64,000 nucleotides of DNA. It comes from Debaryomyces hansenii CBS767 (Eukaryota > Ascomycota > Pichiomycetes > Serinales > Debaryomycetaceae). Of this stretch, positions 9,651-17,862 are shown piece by piece; position 1 is the first letter of the stretch, and each line of letters starts with the position of its first letter. The position numbers and the translations under genes are program-made. Below the pieces are notes generated by a model. It saw only the letters and a program-made list of their open reading frames with translations. It was not told the DNA's origin and made no database searches. The stretch spans positions 1,302,001-1,366,000 of the forward strand of contig NC_006045.2 in the NCBI RefSeq assembly GCF_000006445.2. The letters run 5' to 3'.

Positions 9651-10088
9651 TTACTTATTTAGGACATCTTCGTTGGCCTTCATAATTTGATAAAGAAGCT
9701 CGACGTTACACCCCTTTCGAGGTTGAAGGTGTAACAGAATGGTGCCCATATTGCTGACATTCACTACACCCATTGATACAACAGAAAAGGTTTTGCTGAA
9801 TGCTCTTCTAAGTATTTTGGGATCTGCGCCAAGTGGGATATTCCGTAATGTAATATACTTTCTTCCGACACTTTTGGAACACAAAACATTAGTGTCTAAA
9901 GACTCATTCCGTTCTTCTGATGTTTCCGTGTCTTTTTCATATAGTTTGGATAGGCTTCGTGAGCCTGATTGTCTTCCAGTCTGACAGTGGTGATCCTTGG
10001 GCTTGTTTAAACAGTTATCCTCTATTATTAGGTTTTCTCTATTATCTTCAGATGTATCTTGTTCATTTTTCCCGATGTGTTGAATCAT
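9651..10088 (-). CDS. Hypothetical protein with possible RRM-like fold
   Basis: A 145-residue open frame. The first 75 residues are charged and probably disordered. The rest contains KYITLRNIPLGADPKILRRA and FSVVSMGVVNVSNMGTILLHL, whose beta-alpha-beta rhythm resembles an RNA-recognition motif with RNP2-like ITLRNIP. This is a weak structural impression, not a family match. It is convergent with LSB3, with 96 bases between stops, and is transcribed from the region shared with the 3' end of the LPL1-type gene. The CAA codon run just before the ATG is closed by an in-frame TAG, and no branch site is evident, so no upstream exon is proposed. Confidence 0.55.
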   Translation of the reverse strand: MIQHIGKNEQDTSEDNRENLIIEDNCLNKPKDHHCQTGRQSGSRSLSKLYEKDTETSEERNESLDTNVLCSKSVGRKYITLRNIPLGADPKILRRAFSKTFSVVSMGVVNVSNMGTILLHLQPRKGCNVELLYQIMKANEDVLNK

Positions 10089-10536
10089 GTTTCTTATTTT
10101 AGCTTGCTAATTGTTGCTTTCAGTTGTTTCTTGATTATAACTTTTGAAATATAATTTCACTACTTATTCCGTATATTGGACAATTATAAAAAATTTATAC
10201 TAATACTAAAGTCAAGTTCTTATATATAGAAACTTCCTAACACTATTATTCGGTTAAGGGTAAACTCGATTTATGCTTAACATCTAACATGGAATATTAG
10301 ATGTCAATAGTTCATTCATCACCCGAAGTTGTTGCAAACATGCGTCTATTTGTGGATGCAAAAATCGGAATCAAAAATCACACAAAAGGACAAGCTCTAC
10401 ATTTAAATACACAAATCTTATGGAACCACAACCAGTTCATTGAATACAGGATACATACATACATGTCTGATATTAACACTAAGTCCGTATATTAAAATCT
10501 GTTTTTTCCATTTCTTACGTAAAAATCTATTTTCTT
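10089..10536. other. Intergenic region between the hypothetical gene and the LPL1-type gene
   Basis: 448 AT-rich bases holding the promoter of the 145-residue gene and the 3' end of the lipase gene. A 64-codon open frame at 10301-10495 shows no domain and is not called. Confidence 0.45.
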
Positions 10537-12156
10537 CTATTCTAACTTGAAAGCTTGTTCTACGAAATGTCTAACAACAGTTTTCCCCTCTTCAAAAGCA
10601 GGCTCATCTTGTCTTACTATAGCTGCTGAATGAGTTAGCGCAGTCTTTCTGATTATGACAGGATATTTCTCCCAATCAAGCTTATTTAGCTTCTGAATAA
10701 TATATAACTCGTTGCTTGATAATTTTAATCTGAAGTCATCAATCTTTTTACCTTTTAAGGTAACAAGCTTAGATTGTGACAATAATGGATCAGATGAATC
10801 ATTAAGATTCTCCATTTCGTTAATTGTCGAAGAAAACTCATTATCCGACTTTGGTGCGGGCTTATCTTTGTTTCTTCTTTTTCTCTTTCGACTTGAAATA
10901 CTATACTCATACTCTTCATAGCTTTGGCTATTAGCTGCATCAAATATAGAATCGACAAAAATGTCAGTTTGATCTCTGACTTGTTCACCCAATTCTTTTT
11001 CTAGCGAATAAATGAAGGATTCATGAGGTCCATCTTTATCGTTTAGTTCAAGCTCGGATTTCTCATTTTTAGGCTGAGGAGTTTCATCTTCTGAAGTAAT
11101 ATCGTCAAAAATATGATCCGGATAACTATACAAATATAATAAAGATGTTTCATTGAAGAACAGCGAAACTCTTTTATTCAATTTTATTCTTTCGGAAATG
11201 GTTTTGTATAAAAACCACAAGCCCCAAAGTGGTGTGACCAAGATAATACCCACCAAGAGCTTTACCCATTTCACTATTATCGACCATATAGGGTAGACTG
11301 GCGTTGTATTCGTTTCATCTATTCTAGAAAACGAAATAGGCTTAGTGAAATCTATAACGGTTGGTTCGTATCCTTTCACATATTCAAAGTCGTACGCACT
11401 TACGTTCCGATCAACCATGGAACTGAAGGGGTCCATAGTCGCTATTGCTGCGGTAAAAAACCCGGCCCGCTTATCACCAATAGCATTTGCGTAAACCATT
11501 CTATGCTTGAACTTTGATAAAGCGATGTAAAAAGTAGACGAAGGTTCCGCCATCCAAACTAAAAGAGGTAAATTAAGATCATTATTTCCCCCATACTCCG
11601 ACTTAACGGGTTGCTTATCCTTCAAAAACATCTGGGCCCCACTATGGGCAAGAAAGTAAGACAGAAAACCATTGAACATTTTTGCCAGAAATGAACGATA
11701 TGGCTTGATGGCCCCAACATGTGGTGTGCAAAAAGTAATGAAATTCACCGGCAACACTTTCTCAAAATACCCTTCGTAATATAAAACTCCGATCGCATAC
11801 CGAGATATCAACCCTCCCAAAGAATATCCTAGTATAGAGAATTTTTTAACTCCATTTCCGTTACTCGTGAGCTTATCTGTCTCTGCAGTTATTTCATTCG
11901 CAATCCTTTTTCCGTTGACATCTATTCCGTCGTATGTTAAAAACCCTCCGTGTGAAATAGTCTTGTATGTAATAATATTTTCATCCTTATTTAACGATTT
12001 AATTTGTTTGATTTGTGATTCAAGGTAATCCATATGTGAACATGTACCCCATAAACTAGATATTAACGTTAGCAACCTTCTTTTTTGTTTATAGACGTAG
12101 ATTCAAGAGCCTTTAACATACCCATGCACCAATATTACTAGATGATAATCTACCAT
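10537..12156 (-). CDS. LPL1: DUF676/Lpl1-type serine (phospho)lipase, spliced
   Basis: Two exons on the minus strand, 12156-12122 and 12055-10537, encode 517 residues. The 35-base first exon gives MVDYHLVILVHG, and splicing completes the oxyanion-hole motif HGLWG shared by yeast Lpl1 and Rog1 lipases. The nucleophile elbow is GYSLGG (Ser90), followed by FCTPHVGA. A hydrophobic segment around WSIIVKWVKLLVGIILVTPLWG could anchor it to lipid droplets or membranes. The C-terminal third is acidic and Lys/Arg-rich, and longer than in baker's yeast Lpl1. By family it is a lipid-droplet phospholipase; Rog1 or Ydr444w remain alternatives within the same family. A CACGTG box lies 167 bases upstream of the start. 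Confidence 0.85.
12056..12121 (-). other. LPL1: Spliceosomal intron in the LPL1-type gene
   Basis: A 66-base phase-2 intron read on the minus strand: 5' GTATGT, branch site TGCTAAC, 3' ATATCTAG. It interrupts the Gly codon of HGLWG; without the splice the protein lacks its oxyanion-hole histidine and glycine. Confidence 0.88.
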
Positions 12157-12622
12157 TTGATTTGTTCTCAAGTTTTCTTAAATTGTGATATTTTTATTAT
12201 CTATTGCTAATCTATCGAAATGTAGCTTTTGAAGCGTCGTCCTTGTATTAAGTATTCTGTCATTCTTTGGCTAGTTAACCATATTTCAACGGCTAGCAGT
12301 TAATCTCATGCAATCTGTCGATCACGTGCGGCCCCTATTTTTCAGATAAGATTTTCATGGGTAAGACGAACTTGTTGAGCTCCTTGTGCTTGCTCTTTGT
12401 GAGCTAGTATAGATTCTTATTTAGCATATGAAATGTGCGTTCGCGACTACTTGACACAAACATATGCAATTGTTTACCAGATGATTTCGAATTGGCATAT
12501 TGCGAGGAAGACCTTGAATACGACTTAGTCCTTACTACACTAGTAGAATGATTAGATATGGTTCTAATGATATATATTTACAAGTATTTTATATAGAATT
12601 TGTTCAGAGTTAAGTGTAGTTC
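12157..12622. promoter_or_regulatory. LPL1-type promoter with CACGTG box
   Basis: 466 bases between the lipase start and the MRM1 stop. The 10-mer ATCACGTGCG at 12321-12330 contains CACGTG, the E-box bound by Cbf1-type bHLH factors in yeasts. The identical 10-mer recurs upstream of MRM1. No gene is visible. Confidence 0.45.
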
Positions 12623-13903
12623 TTATTCGAAGCATTTGCTTATCAACAAACCACATGCAACACTGACATTTAACGAATCAACTATGTCGACACCGAGTCT
12701 TCTACCTTTGTCCAAACCAACAAGATAATCAGACTTTAGTTTCAAATTAGTTCTTACACCCGCACCTTCGCTTCCCATGATAAGCAATATCGGAGACTGG
12801 GCCATCATGGATGATAACTCGTCGACTTCGATAAATTTATTCTTCAAATGTTCCTCTACCTTTTCATGTTTCAGCTTTAAATCGTGCAATTCATCGTGGT
12901 TTGGTTTAGCACTGGTGGTGATTACGTTCCATCCATTGTTCTTGACACTTTCAACGAAACGTAAACTATCAACAGTTTGGTAAATGCTAGTTAAATCAAG
13001 AGAACCGGCAGATGCTTTATTTGCAACAGGCCCTAACCTTGCCGTTTCATGATCTGGAACCACTATGAAATCCGCCCCCAAATAATAAGCCGATCTAACA
13101 ATAGCACCTATATTTTGTGGGTCCGTAATACCATCGAGATAGATTCCTAACGGGTATTTAGAGCTAGATTCATCTGAAAAGTTACGGACAACCGGTTCCA
13201 GTTTCTGCACTTCGGTGTTATATAAATCGTTTACTATTGAGACCTTGTAAGTTCCTAGTTCTGGGTCACATTCGCCCAAAGTAGATATGATTGGAAGCTC
13301 AAGTGGTTTTGTTTCTAATACAATTCCATTATGTACTCCATTGTCGGACAATACATTTAAGTCATTTTTGCTATCCTTTCTATCTATTCTTAAACCATAT
13401 CTTTTTGCTAACTTGAAAATTTCTCCACTTGATTCTTTTGGATTATGCGTTATTAATTTATTGAACAGGCCTCTTTTATTTGCCATTAAAGCGGCCATTA
13501 CAGGGAAGGTACCATAAACATATTCACTTAAGGGGTTTTTGAATGCTTGTCTAAAATCACGATTACCTCCAAATCGAGAAAAGCGTTCTTCTTTTTCATG
13601 CTTTCTATATTGCCTATCTGCATCCTTTCTTTCTTTTCTGGCCCTCCTTTGTCTATCAACTTTCTGATTTAAAAACTCTCTCTCCTTTTCACTTATTGAA
13701 CCATATTTCTTCATATAGAATTCGTCCTTTGTCTGTTCTCCATCATCCCAAGGTTTACGTTTTACTTGCTTAGGAAAATTTTTGTCAAAGTGTTTAGCAC
13801 CTTCATTCAGATAATGGGATTTGAAAACAGGTTTGATATTTGATTCATTTTTATTCAACACATTGGATATGACAGAGAACCGTCTAATCGGGGTCTTGAG
13901 CAT
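12623..13903 (-). CDS. MRM1: Mitochondrial 21S rRNA 2'-O-ribose methyltransferase Mrm1/Pet56
   Basis: A 426-residue SPOUT (TrmH/SpoU) methyltransferase. The three family motifs are present in order: DPQNIGAIVRSAYYLGAD, LLIMGSEGAGV and DIVDSLNVSVACGLLIS, forming the trefoil-knot SAM site. The N-terminus is basic and hydroxylated (MLKTPIRRFSVISNVLNKN), consistent with a mitochondrial targeting sequence, and is followed by a highly charged linker at about 45-130. The enzyme methylates a universally conserved guanosine in the peptidyl-transferase loop of the large mitochondrial rRNA. The neighbouring HIS3 gene repeats the PET56-HIS3 linkage of baker's yeast, but here both genes are on the same strand. 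A CACGTG box lies about 80 bases upstream. Confidence 0.93.
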   Translation of the reverse strand: MLKTPIRRFSVISNVLNKNESNIKPVFKSHYLNEGAKHFDKNFPKQVKRKPWDDGEQTKDEFYMKKYGSISEKEREFLNQKVDRQRRARKERKDADRQYRKHEKEERFSRFGGNRDFRQAFKNPLSEYVYGTFPVMAALMANKRGLFNKLITHNPKESSGEIFKLAKRYGLRIDRKDSKNDLNVLSDNGVHNGIVLETKPLELPIISTLGECDPELGTYKVSIVNDLYNTEVQKLEPVVRNFSDESSSKYPLGIYLDGITDPQNIGAIVRSAYYLGADFIVVPDHETARLGPVANKASAGSLDLTSIYQTVDSLRFVESVKNNGWNVITTSAKPNHDELHDLKLKHEKVEEHLKNKFIEVDELSSMMAQSPILLIMGSEGAGVRTNLKLKSDYLVGLDKGRRLGVDIVDSLNVSVACGLLISKCFE

Positions 13904-14250
13904 AGTCGTAATGTTTATAGAAGAAATTGTATCTTCAAGGTCTTCTCTTCTGATACTAAAATATTTTATCTACCAGCATCACGTGCGTTATCAGATGCTA
14001 TATCAATGTGGACTAAGTAAAGGTGCAAGGTAAGGCCCATTGACGAAATATCAGAGTTCCAAGGCAGACAGAGTAGTCTATTGGGGAATATTAAATCAAG
14101 AGACAAGAGGCGGATGGGTAATATGTAAAAAATAATTCATGTTTTGTATTGGATTTGCTATTTATACGTAGGTAAAGCTTCTAGTCACTTCATCTAAAGA
14201 AAAGGCACCAAAGATATATATCTCGCCTGTAAACATTATTGAATATATGT
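13904..14250. promoter_or_regulatory. MRM1 promoter with CACGTG box
   Basis: 347 bases between MRM1 and the 3' end of HIS3. ATCACGTGCG at 13978-13987 is identical to the element ahead of the LPL1-type gene, a likely bHLH (Cbf1-type) site. Nothing else is recognised. Confidence 0.5.
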
Positions 14251-14922
14251 TTAAAATAAAACACCCTTAGTACTTGGAACGTCATCGGTGCCATTGCTAG
14301 AAGTAGCTTCCTTAATAGCCACTGCCAATGCCTTAAACGCACTTTCAGCTCTGTGATGATCATTGAATCCCCTTATACAGTCGACATGGATAGTGATAGC
14401 AGCACCTTGGGCAAAACTTTCCATTACATGTGGAATCATCTCGCACGACAAATCGCCTATCTTCTCTCTCTTTAATCCCAACTCAATCACTGCATATGGT
14501 CTATTGGACAAATCAACAACAGCCCTACTTAATGCTTCGTCCAATGGAGCGAAACCACATCCAAATCTCTTGACACCTTTCACCTGTCCGAGTGCCTTGT
14601 GAAATGCAAGGCCTAGTGTGATACCAACATCTTCAGCTGTATGGTGGTCGTCGATATGGATGTCTCCGATACATTCTATAATCAATGACCACCCAGAATG
14701 CTTGGCCAATGCATGTAACATATGATCTAAGAACCCTATTCCAGTTTGGACCTGAATCACTTGTGTAGAGGTGGCCTGGGTCGCATGACTATCATCTTTA
14801 GTCTCATTGGCCGAATTCTTGAAAATAGACTCCTCCAACGCTATATGACCTCCTTCCAAAGAAATTGCAATTTGGATCTTTGTCTCATTAGTGTCTCTTT
14901 TAATCGTTGCAGTCTTAGCCAT
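14251..14922 (-). CDS. HIS3: Imidazoleglycerol-phosphate dehydratase (histidine biosynthesis)
   Basis: A 223-residue enzyme of normal family length that converts imidazoleglycerol phosphate to imidazoleacetol phosphate, the sixth step of histidine synthesis. The manganese-binding histidine motifs are intact: [18 protein letters not shown] (61-78), [10 protein letters not shown] (91-100) and the second repeat [14 protein letters not shown] (187-200). Residues 36-54 form a short Ser/Thr/Asn-rich insertion typical of yeast versions. The gene is divergent from KIC1, with a 242-base intergenic region. A TGACTAA sequence at 14957-14963 is one base off a Gcn4 site, which would fit general amino acid control, but a single near-match is weak evidence. 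Confidence 0.98.
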   Translation of the reverse strand: MAKTATIKRDTNETKIQIAISLEGGHIALEESIFKNSANETKDDSHATQATSTQVIQVQTGIGFLDHMLHALAKHSGWSLIIECIGDIHIDDHHTAEDVGITLGLAFHKALGQVKGVKRFGCGFAPLDEALSRAVVDLSNRPYAVIELGLKREKIGDLSCEMIPHVMESFAQGAAITIHVDCIRGFNDHHRAESAFKALAVAIKEATSSNGTDDVPSTKGVLF

Positions 14923-15164
14923 CCTATTTAGTAGTATTATGGAGATTATAGTACTATGACTAACCTTGAAAATTATGAAGAATTGATATCACTATTAGGT
15001 ACTGCATAATAATAATTAAGGTGCTCATCTACGAACCACCAATTCTAGATCAATAGACCCAATCTTTAATCTTACTACTTATAATATATCCCTAAAGATT
15101 TACCTTAACTAAGTAGCGAAAGCTGTTATAAAATTATAGATAGATTAGATCCCATCTGGTGAAA

Positions 15165-17702
15165 ATGGGAGTTATCTCAAAGACTTCGTTTGAACGCACA
15201 GAGGTCATTGGTCGAGGGAAATTTGGAGTTGTTTATAAAGGCTATAACAAACAAACGAAGCAGGTAGTTGCCATAAAAGTATTAAATTTGGATACAGAGG
15301 AGGATGAAGTTATAGATGTGCAACAAGAGATACAGTTTTTGACAGAATTGAAGAATGTGCCTAATGTGACGCATTACTACGGATCATTTTTAAACGATAC
15401 AAGATTATGGATTGTGATGGACTATTGTGCTGGTGGTAGTCTTCGTACGTTGCTTAAATGTGGCGTTTTTGAAGAAAAGTACATTGGTGTGATAATGAGA
15501 GAATTATTGATTGCATTACAAGCGGTTCATAAGTTAGGGTTTATACATAGAGATCTAAAAGCGGCAAATGTGTTGATTACTAAAGAAGGGAATGTCCGTC
15601 TATGTGACTTCGGAGTAGCCACACAAATCACATCGAATGCATTGAAACGTACGACTATGGCTGGGACACCATATTGGATGGCACCGGAAGTCATTCGTGA
15701 AGGGGACACCTATAATGCGAAAGCCGATATTTGGTCATTGGGGATAACTATATATGAGATTGCCACGGGAAACCCTCCTTATTGTGACAAAGACGCCATG
15801 TGGGCAATGCAAATGATATCAAAACTGACACCTCCAAGATTGGAAGGCCGGGAGTATTCATCTGCGTTGAAAGAGACTATTGCATTATGTTTAGATGAGA
15901 ATCCCGAGGAGAGACCAAGCGCAGAGGATTTATTGAAATGTAAATTTATTAAATTCTATAAAGGTCACCCAACCGTTGTACTAAAGGAAGTGATCACAAG
16001 ATATTTATTATGGAGAGATAGAGATTCTTCTAGAGATTCAGTGGCTTATATGAACTTGGAGGAAAATATGATGCCAACTCATCGCCGTAGTAGCGAAAAT
16101 AACGAAATTGAGAACGATCAGCAGCTTCAAGTTAAGTGGGATTTTGACTCTTTAAGTAGTCGTGATTATATTATTGAAAATGATATTGATATGGAACAGG
16201 TTGAAGAAAACTATCAAGATTCGTACGCATACAATGAAGAAGATGCAGCGAACGAGACCTATCAGACACAATCTACATTGCAGATGGGAAATACAATGAA
16301 TAACACTAGATCGAAATTTGGGATGAATACTTTGAATAATGAATCAAATTTTTCTAGCGATAGAAATAAGGCAACAGGGAGTGCAACCAACTCAGAAATT
16401 CCTAAATCTCTCCTAAACTTGTTTCAAGAAGCGTCTCCGGAGATGAGTGCCGTCCCCAGCACAATCGGTGGTCAAGGATTTGAATTACCCCCATCGTTTA
16501 CTCCAAGTGACCAACGGTTAGAGTCACCAACAATCGAGATTCCAGATATGGATAACTATGGTGGATACGCGGATAAATCTACCACCACCAATACTGGACA
16601 GCCTTCTCTTAATAAACCACCTACTTTATATCATTCGCAATCGGCTTCCGGTAATTTAGAAACCAGATTTTCGACCTCAGCATCTGCCAATAGACAAAGA
16701 AAGCTCACTATATCAAATACATTTGGAAGTAATTCAAGTGCATCACATCAGCCTCCTCGTACACCTTCATCAACTACATCTTCGAACATGAAAACACCAT
16801 CTCCAAAACCAGTTCCCACAACTACTCTTCTTAATGCTGCCAGTATGGCGAATACTTCGTCCCCGTCTAAATCAATGAAGGCTCTACAATCCAATTCAAA
16901 TCCTTTACTTCAGCCTATAAACTTTAAATTGACAAATGAATCTAATGGCTCAAGTGCCAATGGTGCATCGAACCTTGGTCCGACTAACAATAACATCAAT
17001 ACTACAAACAATACCACCAACGGTAATGGGAATTCAAATCTAGGACCTTCACAAAGCATGAACGGCAATACGAATACTAGTGATACTAATATCAACCAAC
17101 TGTCGTCTTCACATCTCCAAAATGCTGCAACTGCAAAACCAAAGAGACCAAGACCTGGATTTCATATTCAAATGCCAACCCCATCTAATTCTATCAACAC
17201 ACTTTCAGCATTGACCCATGACTTTGATCCGCACAACGGTAATCAACTCTCACAGGGCGAAAATGTGAATCAATTTGGTATTAATCCATCGCAGATTGGT
17301 AACTTGCCTTTAACTATGACCCCGGTAACGGAGAAGGAAAATCTTATCTACCCTGGAACTGGATCAGAAAATACAACTGATTCTGAGGCTACTAACACAT
17401 CAAGTAATCCAAGACATCATCCCGTTCTGTTGAAGAAAGCTAATACTTCATCAGTAGTCCCTACATCAAACCTTCCTACAACCAGTAACCCTTCTACAAT
17501 CAACTCGTTTTTGCCTAGAACTACTTCCTTAAGTGGCTCAAATGTGAGTAGAGAAAAGTCATCTCAAAGCTTCCCACATATTCCAACTATCAATGGGGAA
17601 TTTTTCCTCGACACAACACCTAAATACAAGTTGGTGAGTGAGCTAGATGCAATGATTAAATTATTTAATCAAGGGTTAGAAACGTTAGAAAATGATATTT
17701 AA
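15165..17702 (+). CDS. KIC1: Ste20/GCK-family protein kinase Kic1
   Basis: An 845-residue kinase; the first ATG is at 15165, and the open frame six bases longer begins with GTG. The kinase domain occupies about 8-265: glycine loop IGRGKFGVVYKG, Lys38 in VAIKVLNL, catalytic HRDLKAANV (Asp130), DFG (Asp148), and the Ste20-family signature GTPYWMAPEVI. The close match to yeast Kic1 includes EDEVIDVQQEIQFL and YCAGGSLRTLL. The remainder is a long Asn/Ser/Thr/Pro-rich region with a short conserved-looking C-terminal end (LVSELDAMIKLFNQGLETL). Kic1 works in the RAM network upstream of Cbk1, controlling cell separation, polarity and cell-wall integrity. Codon 221 (15825-15827) is CTG, where I recall serine in the baker's yeast protein. 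Confidence 0.95.
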   Translation: MGVISKTSFERTEVIGRGKFGVVYKGYNKQTKQVVAIKVLNLDTEEDEVIDVQQEIQFLTELKNVPNVTHYYGSFLNDTRLWIVMDYCAGGSLRTLLKCGVFEEKYIGVIMRELLIALQAVHKLGFIHRDLKAANVLITKEGNVRLCDFGVATQITSNALKRTTMAGTPYWMAPEVIREGDTYNAKADIWSLGITIYEIATGNPPYCDKDAMWAMQMISKLTPPRLEGREYSSALKETIALCLDENPEERPSAEDLLKCKFIKFYKGHPTVVLKEVITRYLLWRDRDSSRDSVAYMNLEENMMPTHRRSSENNEIENDQQLQVKWDFDSLSSRDYIIENDIDMEQVEENYQDSYAYNEEDAANETYQTQSTLQMGNTMNNTRSKFGMNTLNNESNFSSDRNKATGSATNSEIPKSLLNLFQEASPEMSAVPSTIGGQGFELPPSFTPSDQRLESPTIEIPDMDNYGGYADKSTTTNTGQPSLNKPPTLYHSQSASGNLETRFSTSASANRQRKLTISNTFGSNSSASHQPPRTPSSTTSSNMKTPSPKPVPTTTLLNAASMANTSSPSKSMKALQSNSNPLLQPINFKLTNESNGSSANGASNLGPTNNNINTTNNTTNGNGNSNLGPSQSMNGNTNTSDTNINQLSSSHLQNAATAKPKRPRPGFHIQMPTPSNSINTLSALTHDFDPHNGNQLSQGENVNQFGINPSQIGNLPLTMTPVTEKENLIYPGTGSENTTDSEATNTSSNPRHHPVLLKKANTSSVVPTSNLPTTSNPSTINSFLPRTTSLSGSNVSREKSSQSFPHIPTINGEFFLDTTPKYKLVSELDAMIKLFNQGLETLENDI

Positions 17703-17862
17703 ATATGGATTAATAATATGTATAATAGGTAAATAGACCACAAAAATAAGTAACGAAAATGTCGTTCAAAATGTCGCGTAAATTATTTGAAAACATCAAA
17801 ATGAATGTTGTAGATAGCAGCATTATAAAGTTATAGTGTTTAATATTTCAATAGCAGATAAG

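Noticed and set aside
10301..10495. 64-codon open frame upstream of the LPL1-type gene 3' end
   Set aside because: Short, no domain, composition of AT-rich spacer, and it lies in the promoter region of the minus-strand neighbour.
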